Assembly (NCBI GenBank): GCA_022793675.1
Contig: JAAWDH010000010.1
Span: forward strand, 62,001-126,000
Source: Oscillospiraceae bacterium
Lineage (GTDB): Bacteria > Bacillota > Clostridia > Oscillospirales > Ruminococcaceae
Reading direction: 5' to 3'
DNA: 64,000 nt
A model generated the notes under the pieces. The model saw only the letters and a list, made by a program, of their open reading frames with translations, was not told the DNA's origin and did no database searches. A program made the translations under genes and the position numbers. Below are positions 24,119-32,905 of this stretch, piece after piece. Each line of letters starts with the position of its first letter. Position 1 is the stretch's first letter.

Positions 24119-25870
24119 CTACGAAAGCGCGAACTGACTGTTATAGAGATTGGCGTAAAAACCGTTTTGGGCGAGGAGGGACTGGTGGTTGCCCTGCTCG
24201 ATGATATGGCCGTCCTTCATGACCAGAATCACGTCGGCCTCGCGAATGGTAGAGAGGCGGTGGGCGACAATAAAGCTGGTGCGGCCTTCCATCAGGCGGG
24301 CAAAAGCGGCCTGAATGCGCTGTTCGGTGCGGGTATCGATAGAGGAGGTGGCTTCGTCAAGGATCAGCATCGGCGGGCGGCAGAGCATGACGCGGGTAAT
24401 ACAGAGAAGCTGCTTCTGGCCCTGGGAAAGGCCGCCGCCATCTTCAGTGATAACGGTGTCGTAGCCGTCGGGCAGGCGCTTGATAAAGCTGTGGGCGTGG
24501 GCTGCTTTTGCGGCGGCGACAATCTCTTCGTCGGTAGCGTCGGGGCGGCCCATGGCGATATTCTCACGGATGGTACCGGTTTTGAGCCAGGTTTCTTGCA
24601 GCACCATGCCATAGCTGGTACGCAGGCTGTGGCGGGTCAGATGGCGGATATCCTGGCCGCTGACCGAAATGCTGCCGCTGTCCACATCATAAAAACGCAT
24701 CAGCAGGTTGATCACCGTGGTTTTGCCGCAGCCAGTAGGGCCGACAATCGCAACGCGCTGGCCAGGCTGGACGGCGAGGTTCAGATTTTCGATCAGTTTC
24801 TGCTCAGGGGTATAGGAGAAGGAAACATCAGTAAGCGAAACCCGACCGTCGGCATCCGTCAGGACAACGGCGTCTGTAGGTTCGGGGGGTTGGGGCGGTT
24901 CCTCAATCAGTTCAAAAATCCGCCCTGCGCAGGCCAAGGCATTCTGAAGCTCGGTGACAACGCCGGAGATTTCATTAAAAGGTTTGGTGTACTGGTTGGC
25001 GTAACTGAGGAAGCAGGAGAGCTGGCCGACGGTGATCTGGCCCGCCACAGCCGACAGCGCACCAGTGATGGCTACGCCGGCATAGACAAGGTTGTTGACA
25101 AAACGGGTGGCGGGGTTGGTGATGGAGGAAAAGAAAATCGCTTTCAGCGAGCAGCGTTCCAGCCGCCCATTGATTTCATCGAACTGCTCCAGCACCTTTT
25201 CCTGGCGGCCGTAAGCCTGCACCACTTTCTGGTTGCCGACCATCTCGTCAATCAGCGCTGTCTGCTCGCCGCGGGTCTCCGACTGCAATTTGAACATGGA
25301 GAAGGTGCGTTTGGCGATAAAAGCCGCCACAAACAGCGAAATCGGCGTAATCAGCAGCACCACCAGCGCGATAGAAGGGCTGCGGACCAAGATGATGCAC
25401 AGCGTCCCAAGGATGGTGATAACGCCGGTGAACAGCTGGGTAAAGCCCATCAGCAGGCCGTCGGCGAACTGGTCGACGTCGGCGATCACCCGGCTGACTA
25501 CCTCGCCGTAGGAGTGGCCGTCAATATAGCCCAGCGGCAGGATGGAAATGTGTCTGAAGGCTTCGTCGCGGATATCCCGTATCGTGCGATAGGCAATCAG
25601 GTTGTTGCAGGCGTTCATCAGCCACTGGAACACAGCTGTCAGCATAATGACGATGCCCAGCTTTATCAGGATGTTGCCGATGCCTGCAAAGTCGACACGC
25701 CCTTTGTCGATAATCAGGTCAATGGCGTCGCCAGTCAATACCGGCGCATACAGCGTCAATGCCACTGTGGCCGCCGCAGCCAGGATAGACAGCGCCAGAT
25801 AGACGCGGTAGCGTTTAATCCTTTTGAGCACCTTGCGGAGGGTTTCGGCCTGTTTGGGGTTCTTTTTCAT
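24119..25870 (-). CDS. ABC exporter half-transporter (permease-ATPase), consensus NBD partner, 583 aa
   Basis: A type IV ABC exporter of the multidrug/lipid class. The six-helix membrane domain spans ~residues 20-310 and the ATPase domain ~340-580. Walker A is GPTGCGKTT, signature LSQGQKQL, Walker B MLILDEATSSID with the catalytic Glu, and the switch His is in IVAHRLS. Signature residue 3 is Q instead of G. It overlaps the upstream partner by 4 bp, so the two are cotranslated. Together they most likely form a heterodimer with one full and one degenerate ATP site. Substrate unknown. Confidence 0.93.
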   Translation of the reverse strand: MKKNPKQAETLRKVLKRIKRYRVYLALSILAAAATVALTLYAPVLTGDAIDLIIDKGRVDFAGIGNILIKLGIVIMLTAVFQWLMNACNNLIAYRTIRDIRDEAFRHISILPLGYIDGHSYGEVVSRVIADVDQFADGLLMGFTQLFTGVITILGTLCIILVRSPSIALVVLLITPISLFVAAFIAKRTFSMFKLQSETRGEQTALIDEMVGNQKVVQAYGRQEKVLEQFDEINGRLERCSLKAIFFSSITNPATRFVNNLVYAGVAITGALSAVAGQITVGQLSCFLSYANQYTKPFNEISGVVTELQNALACAGRIFELIEEPPQPPEPTDAVVLTDADGRVSLTDVSFSYTPEQKLIENLNLAVQPGQRVAIVGPTGCGKTTVINLLMRFYDVDSGSISVSGQDIRHLTRHSLRTSYGMVLQETWLKTGTIRENIAMGRPDATDEEIVAAAKAAHAHSFIKRLPDGYDTVITEDGGGLSQGQKQLLCITRVMLCRPPMLILDEATSSIDTRTEQRIQAAFARLMEGRTSFIVAHRLSTIREADVILVMKDGHIIEQGNHQSLLAQNGFYANLYNSQFALS

Positions 25871-27591
25871 GCTCTCGCCTCCTTAGGGAATTGGGAATAA
25901 TAGATTTCCTGATAGACCGGGCAGCTCGCCAGCAGTTCTTCATGGCTGCCGATACCGGCCATCTCGCCGTCGTCCAGAACGATGATTTTATCGGCGTATT
26001 GGATGGTCGAAGCGCGCTGGGAAACGATAAAGACGGTAACGCCGGCAGCATTTTCACGGATGGCCTTGCGGAGCTTGGCATCGGTGGCAAAGTCCAGCGC
26101 CGACGCGCTGTCGTCAAGGATCAGGATCTCCGGTTCGCGGATCATCGCCCGGGCAATGGTCAGGCGCTGACGCTGGCCGCCGGAAAGGTTCTTGCCGCCT
26201 TGTTCGATGCGCTCGTCAAGGCCGTCCGCCTTCTGTTCGACAAACTCGCGGGACTGGGAAATTTCCAGCGCCCGCCAGATTTCTTCCTCGGTGGCATCCT
26301 CCTTGCCCCAGGAAAGGTTCTCGCGGATGCTGCCTTTAAAAAGGACGGCTTTCTGCATGACAATCCCCACTTTGCTGCGCAGGGCGGCAAGGGGCAGTTC
26401 CCGCACGTCCTTCCCCCCGACCAGCACCCGGCCGGCTGTGGCGTCGTAAAAACGGGGGATCAGGTTCACCAACGACGATTTGCCCGAACCAGTGCCGCCG
26501 ATAATGCCGATGGTCTCGCCGCGCTTGGCGGTGAAGGAGATACCGGTCAGCGACTCCGCGCCGGCATTTTTGTAGGCAAGCGAAACGTTTTCAAAAACGA
26601 CGGCATCTTCGCTGCTGCCGAAGCTTTCCCTGCCGGTGTCGGCCATCGACGAGCTGACTTCCATCACGGCCGAGATGCGCCGGGCGCAGGCCAGCGCTTT
26701 GGTGACGGTGATAATCAGGTTGGCGAGTTTAATCAGCTCGACAAGGATCTGGGACATATAGTTGACCAGCGCGATGACCTCGCCCTGGGTCAGCTTGCCG
26801 GTGTCAACCTGCACCCCGCCGACCCAGATGACGGCCACAATCGCCAGGTTGATGATGACATAGGTAATGGGGTTCATCAGCGCCGATACGCGGCCGACAA
26901 ACAGCTGTAAGCGGGAGAGGTTCTCGTTGGCGTCCGAAAAGCGGCCTTTTTCTTCTTCCTCTTTGCCGAAGGCGCGGATGACCCGCACGCCGGTCAGGTT
27001 CTCGCGGGTAACGCCCAGCACCCGGTCAAGCCCGGACTGCACTTTTTGGTACATAGGGATGCTCCACAGCATAATCCCGAATACGACAAGCGATAGGAGC
27101 GGGATGGTGACTACAAAAATCAGCGCGGCTTTGACATCAACCGTGAAGGCCATGATCATTGCGCCGAAGACAACGAAGGGGGAGCGCAGGAAAAGCCGAA
27201 GGGCCAGGTTCAGCCCCGATTGTACCTGGTTTAAGTCGCTGGTCATGCGGGTAATCAGCGTCGAGGTGCCGATGGTGTCGGTTTCGGTGAAGGAGAGGCT
27301 TTGTACATGGGCAAAAAGCGCGCGCCGAAGCTTTGTCGAAAAGCCCACCGAGGCCTTGGCGGCAAAATATTGGGCGGTAATCGAGCAGACAAGGCCGATG
27401 ATGCCCAGCCCTACTAAAATCAGGCACATTTGGATGATGTAAGCCCGGTCGCCGTTACCAATGCCTTTGTCGACAATGGCGGCCATGACCAGTGGGGTCA
27501 ACAGCTCGAAGGACGCCTCCAGCAGCTTAAAAAGCGGCCCCAGCACCGATTCCAGCTTGTAAGCGTTTAAGTAAACTAAAAGTTTTCTCAT
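25867..27591 (-). CDS. ABC exporter half-transporter with degenerate ATPase site, 574 aa
   Basis: Same architecture as its partner: six membrane helices to about residue 300, then an ATPase domain. Walker A is GGTGSGKSS and the signature is a perfect LSGGQRQRL. Walker B reads ILILDDSASALD, with Asp in place of the catalytic Glu, and the switch region is IVSQRAS, with Gln in place of His. These changes fall in the same composite site as the partner's LSQGQ signature, as in BmrC/BmrD and TM287/288. The ATG follows AGAAAGGAT. A LysR gene is divergently transcribed 242 bp away and may regulate the pair. Confidence 0.93.
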   Translation of the reverse strand: MRKLLVYLNAYKLESVLGPLFKLLEASFELLTPLVMAAIVDKGIGNGDRAYIIQMCLILVGLGIIGLVCSITAQYFAAKASVGFSTKLRRALFAHVQSLSFTETDTIGTSTLITRMTSDLNQVQSGLNLALRLFLRSPFVVFGAMIMAFTVDVKAALIFVVTIPLLSLVVFGIMLWSIPMYQKVQSGLDRVLGVTRENLTGVRVIRAFGKEEEEKGRFSDANENLSRLQLFVGRVSALMNPITYVIINLAIVAVIWVGGVQVDTGKLTQGEVIALVNYMSQILVELIKLANLIITVTKALACARRISAVMEVSSSMADTGRESFGSSEDAVVFENVSLAYKNAGAESLTGISFTAKRGETIGIIGGTGSGKSSLVNLIPRFYDATAGRVLVGGKDVRELPLAALRSKVGIVMQKAVLFKGSIRENLSWGKEDATEEEIWRALEISQSREFVEQKADGLDERIEQGGKNLSGGQRQRLTIARAMIREPEILILDDSASALDFATDAKLRKAIRENAAGVTVFIVSQRASTIQYADKIIVLDDGEMAGIGSHEELLASCPVYQEIYYSQFPKEARA

Positions 27592-27653
27592 AAGCGGTAT
27601 ATCCTTTCTGTTTTATCTTTCAGCTTAGGATGGCGTTTCGCTTGCTGCGGCAA

Positions 27654-27716
27654 GCGACCAGGGTGCCGCCCTGGACCCGCCCAAGGGCTGCAGGCCTTGA
27701 AAATCCCAACCCTTGG
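27654..27716 (-). repeat. R2 repeat, copy 1 (63-bp GC-rich hairpin unit)
   Basis: Read on the minus strand it is CCAAGGGTTGGGATTTTCAA, then ...CCCTTGGGCGGGTCCAGGG, then CGGCACCCTGGTCGC. The same 63-bp unit occurs at 31242-31304 with few differences. CCAGGG..CCCTGG and the CTTG/CAAG arms give two small hairpins. It lies between the ABC operon and the divergent LysR gene. Confidence 0.65.
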
Positions 27717-27761
27717 CAAAACGCAGCGGGCGCCGCCTTGATTTTCACACGGTTTTATGAT

Positions 27762-27824
27762 ACCATATTTCTAGCCATATGAAAATGATTTTTTAAATAT
27801 GGTTTTGATATTTTTTCCATATGG
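27762..27824 (+). promoter_or_regulatory. Inverted repeats upstream of the LysR gene
   Basis: ACCATATTT (27762-27770) and AAATATGGT (27795-27803) form a perfect 9-bp inverted pair. CCATATG (27775-27781) recurs as the palindrome CCATATGG (27817-27824), next to the ribosome binding site GGGAGGA. This AT-rich array is a plausible LysR-type autoregulatory region. Confidence 0.45.
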
Positions 27825-27833
27825 GAGGATGTT

Positions 27834-28751
27834 ATGGATCTGAAACAGCTTGGTTATTTTGTCACCGTTGCCAGGGAAGGCAGCATCTCTGCGGCCGCCC
27901 GCAAACTCTACCTCTCCCAGCCGCCCCTCTCCGCCCAGATGAAGACGCTGGAGCGGGAACTGGGATGCGTGCTTTTTGAACGGGGTTCCCGTAAGATACA
28001 GCTTACCCAGGCTGGGAGGCTGCTCTACGACCGGGCGGTAGCGCTGCTGGAAATGAGCGAGATGACCCGTCGGGAAATGCTCGACTACCGCCAGGGTTCT
28101 GAGGGCACGCTGCGGCTGGGGGTGGTGTCGTCGGTCGGCAGCACCCTGCTGCGCCGCTGGGTAATACGTTTTTGCACCGGGCACCCTAAGATCCACTACG
28201 AGCTTTTTGAAGCCAATACCTATGAACTGTTGGAAGAGCTGCGCGCCGGCCTTCTTGACCTGGCCATTGTCCGCAGCCCTTTTAATGACAAAGGGCTGCA
28301 GTGCTTGACCTTGGCGTCCGAGCCAATGATGGCCGTTGCCCTGCCGCCGCTGCTTCCTGCCTCTTCCGACCCCATCCCCTTGAGCGCCCTCTGCGGCAAG
28401 CCGCTGATCTATTACCGGCGCTGGGAGCAGGTGCTGGAAGACGCTTTCGCTGAACAGAGGCTTGCGCTGTCGGTCTTCTGCAAAAACGACGACGCCCGCA
28501 CCACCGCCTTCTGGGCGGCCGCAGGCTTGGGGATAGGCATCCTGCCGGCGTCGATGGCCCCGCTGCTGCCGCCGGGAGTCGCCGCCCATCCAATCAGCGA
28601 AGGACGCCTTTGTTCAAAGATTTTTGCCGTCCGCGACCCCAGCGGCTATTTCTCCACCATCGCCGGAATGTTTTTGGAGCATCTGGCCGCCGCCACACGG
28701 CAGGACAGCGATACGACCGAAACTGACGAAGAAGACGAAGAGGAAGATTGA
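27834..28751 (+). CDS. LysR-family transcriptional regulator, 305 aa
   Basis: The N-terminal winged helix-turn-helix is typical (MDLKQLGYFVTVAREGSISAAARKLYLSQPPLSAQMKTLE, residues 1-40). A linker helix and the periplasmic-binding-like co-inducer domain follow from ~90 to 290 (LRLGVVSSVGSTLL ... FWAAAGLGIGILPASM). The tail is unusually acidic (TDEEDEEED). It is divergent from the ABC exporter and upstream of the DUF1538-PII pair, so either could be its target. Inducer unknown. Confidence 0.92.
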   Translation: MDLKQLGYFVTVAREGSISAAARKLYLSQPPLSAQMKTLERELGCVLFERGSRKIQLTQAGRLLYDRAVALLEMSEMTRREMLDYRQGSEGTLRLGVVSSVGSTLLRRWVIRFCTGHPKIHYELFEANTYELLEELRAGLLDLAIVRSPFNDKGLQCLTLASEPMMAVALPPLLPASSDPIPLSALCGKPLIYYRRWEQVLEDAFAEQRLALSVFCKNDDARTTAFWAAAGLGIGILPASMAPLLPPGVAAHPISEGRLCSKIFAVRDPSGYFSTIAGMFLEHLAAATRQDSDTTETDEEDEEED

Positions 28752-28802
28752 CCGCCCTAGAAGGACAGTTGTAACCATTTTTTAAACCTTTTTTGGAACT
28801 GG

Positions 28803-28842
28803 TTGTACCTGCAATGAAAGTATGATACAATGATAGTATCAT
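28803..28842 (+). promoter_or_regulatory. Promoter with overlapping operator upstream of the DUF1538 gene
   Basis: TTGTAC (28803-28808), 17-bp spacer, TACAAT (28826-28831). The inverted repeat ATGATAC-N7-GTATCAT (28822-28842) covers the -10 box and likely start site, the position expected for a repressor operator. Confidence 0.55.
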
Positions 28843-28885
28843 TTAAATAGGAAAGAACCTTGGACAACACAGACGAAAGGTACGG

Positions 28886-30427
28886 ATGCCTATGCAATTC
28901 CGGCAAAATGAACTGCTGAAGGAAAAAATGGCCGAATCTTTGGCTTCGGCCCTGCCTATTACCGCCATTGTGCTGGTGCTGAGCGTGACGATTGCGCCGC
29001 TGGAACCGGGTACGCTGATCTTGTTCCTATTCGGCGCGCTGATGCTGATTTTCGGCATGGGGCTGTTCACGCTGGGGGTGGATATGTCTATGCTGCCGAT
29101 GGGGGAAGGCATCGGCATCCAGCTAAGCCGTTCCCGCCGGATTGTCTTATCGATGGCAATCTGCCTTCTGCTGGGGGCGGTGATTACCATCGCCGAACCG
29201 GACTTGCAGGTGCTGGCGGAAAAGGTGCCAGCCATTCCCAACCTGGTGCTGATTTTGACGGTAGCGGCAGGCGTCGGGGTGTTTTTGGTGATTGCCGAGC
29301 TGCGTATGCTGTTAAAAATCCCCCTTTCCTATACGTTGATTTTTTTCTATGGCTTGGTCTTTCTGCTGTCCTTTTTCACCCCGAATTCTTTTATCCCGGT
29401 GTCCTTTGATTCAGGCGGGGTGACCACTGGGCCGATTACGGTGCCCTTTATCATGGCGCTGGGCATCGGCATGGCTTCAATCCGAAGCGACAAAAACTCC
29501 AGCAGCGACAGTTTCGGCTTGATTGCTTTATGCAGTATTGGGCCAATCCTGTCGGTGATGATCCTGGGGATTTTTTACCAGCCTGACAGCGCCGCCTACA
29601 CCTCCCCGGCATCCAATTTAGTGGAAGTGGTGACCACCCGTTCTGCTGCAAAGGCGTTTACAGCAGCGCTGCCAGTTTATGCGGCGGAAGTGGCGGGGAC
29701 GTTTTTACCGGTTGTAGCGATGTTTTTCATTTTCCAGCTGGTATCCAGACGGTTCCACCGGCATCAGCTGCTGCGAATCGGCACCGGGCTTGTCTACAGC
29801 TACATCGGCCTTGTGCTGTTTTTGACCGGCGTCAGCGTCGGCTTTATGCCGGCGGGGGAAGTTATCGGCATTGCCATCGCCGAAAGCGGCCATAAATGGA
29901 TGCTGGTACCAGTGGGGATGCTGATTGGCTATTTCATTGTCAAAGCAGAGCCGGCGGTACAGGTGCTGACAAAACAGGTTGAAGAGATTTCTAACGGCTC
30001 TATTACCCAGCGTTCGATCCAGTTGGCACTGTCGGCAGGGATCTGCATTTCCTCAGGGCTTGCGATGCTGCGGATCCTGACGGGGTTGAACATTTTGTGG
30101 ATTTTGGCGCCTGGGTATTTGGTTTCTTTGGCGCTGGCCCTTTTTGTGCCGCAGATTTTTACCGGCATCGCCTTTGACTCCGGCGGCGTCGCAAGCGGCC
30201 CGATGACCGCAACCTTCCTGCTGCCGTTGGCCATGGGGGCCTGCGAGGCGCTGGGCGGCAATTTGCTGACCGACGCCTTCGGCATTGTCGCGCTGGTGGC
30301 GATGACGCCGTTATGCACCATCCAGCTGCTGGGGCTTGCGGTGCGCTTCCGCCAGCGTGCGGAAAAACGCCGGATGCAGGCCCGCCTTGACCAAATGGAC
30401 GACTGCATGGTTTACTTTGACGCATAG
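28886..30427 (+). CDS. DUF1538 family membrane protein, 513 aa
   Basis: A polytopic membrane protein built from two similar halves. Each half contains the signature loop FDSGGV: FDSGGVTTGPITVPFIMALG in the first (residues ~175-195) and FDSGGVASGPMTATFLLPL in the second (~430-450). The family is predicted to transport something unknown. A PII-like gene follows 11 bp later, which suggests that the transporter is controlled by a PII-type signal, as AmtB is by GlnK. The start is either the ATG at 28886 or that at 28892; both lie near AAAGGTACG. An operator-like dyad lies upstream. Confidence 0.88.
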   Translation: MPMQFRQNELLKEKMAESLASALPITAIVLVLSVTIAPLEPGTLILFLFGALMLIFGMGLFTLGVDMSMLPMGEGIGIQLSRSRRIVLSMAICLLLGAVITIAEPDLQVLAEKVPAIPNLVLILTVAAGVGVFLVIAELRMLLKIPLSYTLIFFYGLVFLLSFFTPNSFIPVSFDSGGVTTGPITVPFIMALGIGMASIRSDKNSSSDSFGLIALCSIGPILSVMILGIFYQPDSAAYTSPASNLVEVVTTRSAAKAFTAALPVYAAEVAGTFLPVVAMFFIFQLVSRRFHRHQLLRIGTGLVYSYIGLVLFLTGVSVGFMPAGEVIGIAIAESGHKWMLVPVGMLIGYFIVKAEPAVQVLTKQVEEISNGSITQRSIQLALSAGICISSGLAMLRILTGLNILWILAPGYLVSLALALFVPQIFTGIAFDSGGVASGPMTATFLLPLAMGACEALGGNLLTDAFGIVALVAMTPLCTIQLLGLAVRFRQRAEKRRMQARLDQMDDCMVYFDA

Positions 30428-30438
30428 GGGGACGGCGT

Positions 30439-31113
30439 ATGAACAAAGACAGCTTTAAACTGATCATTACCATTGTCGAACGCGGCAAAGGCAAAAATGT
30501 TTTGGCAATGTACTCCGGCCACCGCGTCCAAGCCCACCTCCAATGCGCCGGCCGGGGGACGGCCTCTTCCGAACTGATGGATACCTTTGGCTTTGGTACC
30601 GCCGAACGGGATGTGCTGATCAGCCTAGCGCCCAGCCCTGACGCCGACCGGCTGCTGCAGCGGCTGGAGGATGCCACCCACGCGGCGCTGCGGGCCAAGG
30701 GCATTGCCTTTTCTATGAGTTTAAACGCGATGAATAACCTGTTGGCGGCTGCGCTTCTGAATAGTGCCGCCGCTGAGGAAGAGGAGGAACCTTTGATGGA
30801 GAAAAAAGGCCGGGCAATGAGCTTGATCCTGGCGGCGGTAGACCAGGGCAGCACTGACGACGTGATGAACTCTGCCCGTGAAGCAGGGGCCAGGGGCGGC
30901 ACTGTGCTGCGCGCCCGCTGGGCTGGCGGCAAGGCTATTGAACAGTTTTACGGCATTATGATCCAGGAAGAAAAAGAGATTATTGCTATTGTAGCCAGTG
31001 CAGAACGGCGGAACGCAATTCTTGAAGCGATCAACAAAAACCACGGCCTGCGCTCTGATGCGCATGGCATGATTTGTTCCGTACCGCTGGACAAAGTGGC
31101 GAGAATTGGGTAA
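30439..31113 (+). CDS. Tandem PII-like signalling protein, 224 aa
   Basis: Two PII-like ferredoxin-fold domains in one chain. Domain 1 (residues ~5-105) starts FKLIITIVERGKGKNVL and has GRGTASSELMDTFGFGTAERDV, where a PII T-loop would be. Domain 2 (~125-224) has LILAAVDQGSTDDVMNSARE and GARGGTVLRARWAGG, a glycine-rich ligand loop. PII proteins sense nucleotides and 2-oxoglutarate; the ligand here is unknown. The canonical T-loop tyrosine motif is not seen. The gene is cotranscribed with the DUF1538 membrane protein, its probable partner. Confidence 0.82.
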   Translation: MNKDSFKLIITIVERGKGKNVLAMYSGHRVQAHLQCAGRGTASSELMDTFGFGTAERDVLISLAPSPDADRLLQRLEDATHAALRAKGIAFSMSLNAMNNLLAAALLNSAAAEEEEEPLMEKKGRAMSLILAAVDQGSTDDVMNSAREAGARGGTVLRARWAGGKAIEQFYGIMIQEEKEIIAIVASAERRNAILEAINKNHGLRSDAHGMICSVPLDKVARIG

Positions 31114-31415
31114 TGCCTGCTGGGATTTTATCTTTTTGGAGCTTCGCTTCTCAAAGCTTTGCCAGCCAGACATGAAAGGCCGCCTAATTGAAGATAGACG
31201 GCCTCAGCTTGTCGAAAAAATTCTGTGTTTTCCTAAGATTGCCAAGGATTGGGATTCTCAAGGGGCGCGCCCCTTGAGCGGGTCCAGGGCAGCGCCCTGG
31301 TCGCCCTCCTCAGAGGGCGAAATCCCTTATTTTTTCATAATATTGCAGGGCCAGGGGCGAACTTTCCTGTGGAAAGCGGCCCTCATGGCCGCGGCCTGCA
31401 AAACGTGAAATCCCC
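31114..31415. other. Non-coding gap with a cluster of GC-rich hairpins
   Basis: No convincing gene. It holds several perfect or near-perfect stems: AAGGGGCGCGCCCCTT (31260-31275), CCAGGGC/GCCCTGG (31284-31300), GCCCTC-CTCA-GAGGGC (31303-31318), CTTTCC/GGAAAG (31363-31377) and GGCCGCGGCC near 31389. The R2 unit at 31242-31304 is part of it. It lies between convergent genes, so it may end transcription in both directions. Confidence 0.6.
31242..31304 (+). repeat. R2 repeat, copy 2 (63 bp)
   Basis: Same length and nearly the same sequence as the copy at 27654-27716, but on the opposite strand: CCAAGGATTGGGATTCTCAA ... CGGGTCCAGGGCAGCGCCCT GGTCGC. Differences in the central loop (GGCGCGCC versus CCTGCAGC) keep the pairing. 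Confidence 0.7.
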
Positions 31416-32819
31416 TTATTCCACCGACAATAGGATACGGATATTTTCCCGATCCTTTTCCTTTTCACCGTCAGACAGCGCCTCGTAAGGCACCAGGTCG
31501 GTATGGATCCGCCGCGCGGCATCCTTATGCCTGCCATCCCCAGGCTGGCCGCAGCGCCAGTTGTTCAGCTGATGGTACCTACACCAGCGAATATGTTCCA
31601 GCTCTGAAAGCGCCTCCAGGCAGTCTGCGCCCAGATGCTCTGGGTCCTCCCCTACCGCAGCCAGCATCTTCAGCCGCACCTCATGGTAATCGGCGGCACT
31701 GATATTGGAATAACGAGTAAAGCCATCCAATTTGGCCCACTGCTCCTCCTTATCGGCCTCGGTATCCGCCGCGCCGCCGTAAAGCACCGCATAACGCAGG
31801 TTGATGCGTTTAGCGCGCTCGAAAAGGGTATCGCTGAGGATATAGGGAAGCTTCTGGGCCTCCCCTTTCCAATCAAATATCCGCAGCCGCCCTTGGCTTT
31901 CCAAAAGCTTGGGCATCTCATTGGCAGTAAAAACATCGATCTTCTGGCAGAGGGTCGCAGCCAGCAAGTCCTGCACTGTCCCCATCTGCCCCTTCTGGGC
32001 CAGGACAATGACGGCCTTTGCTTCCTCCAGCAGCGGGATCTGCCCATACCAAGGTTCCCCATGAAAAATAACTGGGTCGCTGATAGCGGAAAGTTCGGGA
32101 TGGACACCCAGGAAATGCCGGCCGTCGCCGAAAATATGATATTCAATATGCTGATTTGGGTCAAAAATATTATTCTGCAAAGCATAGGTTAAAAGCTGCT
32201 CCCCCAGTATCCCGCAGCCAATAAACACCACCTTCATCTGATGGCCGCAGGCCGCGGAATCCCTGTAAAGCTCCCGCTGTTTCCAAAAAAGCCTGGCCGC
32301 CGTCTCTTCTGGACAGAACAGCCGCAGCTTGGCGTCGGCGACCGACTGGGCCGGCAGGGACCGGCACTGGAAATAGACCGCCGCCCCCGCCAGCGCCGCA
32401 CGGTTTTTTTGGTAGAAGAGGAAATTTTCTTCTTCGCTGCCCATCAGGATATAGCTTTGCGCCCGGACAAAGGAAAAATCCTCCCGGCCGTCGATCCCCT
32501 TAGCGCCCAGCTGGGCAAGGACCTCCTTCCGTTCCGGCCCGTATACAGCCACGCTCTGCTGGCGCAGATAGCGCACAAAGGCCCTGATCCGGTAACGCAC
32601 CGCCGAAAACAGCATCAGCATCCCGCTCAGCGTAGCCAGCGGCGCTATCCAGCGGGCAATTTCGGTCAGCAAGTTGGGCGTCGGATCCTGATACTCCATC
32701 CCATACATACAAAGGCCATAAAAAACAGCGTCCCCAAATACCTCCCCCGCCAGCATAAAGCCGGCAACTGCTATTATTAGCGGGATGCCCAGCAGGCAGC
32801 TCCTCAAAACCTTTTTCAT
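31416..32819 (-). CDS. Two-TM protein with Rossmann (TrkA-N/RCK-like) domains and C-terminal RyR domain, 467 aa
   Basis: Two membrane segments at ~residues 7-26 and 55-75 flank a short external loop. A first Rossmann-like region (~88-180) has no clear nucleotide motif. A second (~195-300) has KVVFIGCGILGEQLL, a GxGxxG site. The last ~65 residues match the RyR domain of ryanodine receptors and bacterial relatives: ELEHIRWCRYHQLNNWRCG, AARRIHTDLVPYEALSDGEK, KDRENI. This suggests a ligand-gated membrane effector. The ATG at 32819 follows AAGGAAGG; an upstream TTG is less likely. It is the last gene of the DHH-TIR-TPR-RyR cassette. Confidence 0.78.
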   Translation of the reverse strand: MKKVLRSCLLGIPLIIAVAGFMLAGEVFGDAVFYGLCMYGMEYQDPTPNLLTEIARWIAPLATLSGMLMLFSAVRYRIRAFVRYLRQQSVAVYGPERKEVLAQLGAKGIDGREDFSFVRAQSYILMGSEEENFLFYQKNRAALAGAAVYFQCRSLPAQSVADAKLRLFCPEETAARLFWKQRELYRDSAACGHQMKVVFIGCGILGEQLLTYALQNNIFDPNQHIEYHIFGDGRHFLGVHPELSAISDPVIFHGEPWYGQIPLLEEAKAVIVLAQKGQMGTVQDLLAATLCQKIDVFTANEMPKLLESQGRLRIFDWKGEAQKLPYILSDTLFERAKRINLRYAVLYGGAADTEADKEEQWAKLDGFTRYSNISAADYHEVRLKMLAAVGEDPEHLGADCLEALSELEHIRWCRYHQLNNWRCGQPGDGRHKDAARRIHTDLVPYEALSDGEKEKDRENIRILLSVE

Positions 32820-32841
32820 CCAAACCTTCCTTTCCAAACAC

Positions 32842-32890
32842 TTCCTGAAGAAAAGCCTAACTTAACGAAAGGCTTTTATCGCCTGGGTGT
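32842..32890. repeat. R1 repeat, degenerate end fragment
   Basis: CTTCCTGAAGAAAAGCCTAA followed by CTTAACGAAAGGCTTTTATCGCCTGGGTG matches the R1 end (TTTCTGAAGAAAGC..CTTTTAATCGCC) with several changes. It sits in the 86-bp gap between the TPR gene and the RyR gene of the cassette. Confidence 0.5.
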
Positions 32891-32905
32891 TTGTGCGCAT
32901 AGCTG

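Noticed and set aside
24071-25900. Long open frame on the plus strand (609 codons)
   Set aside because: It is the antisense of a clear ABC transporter gene with all its motifs; the plus-strand product is low-complexity and unlike any family.
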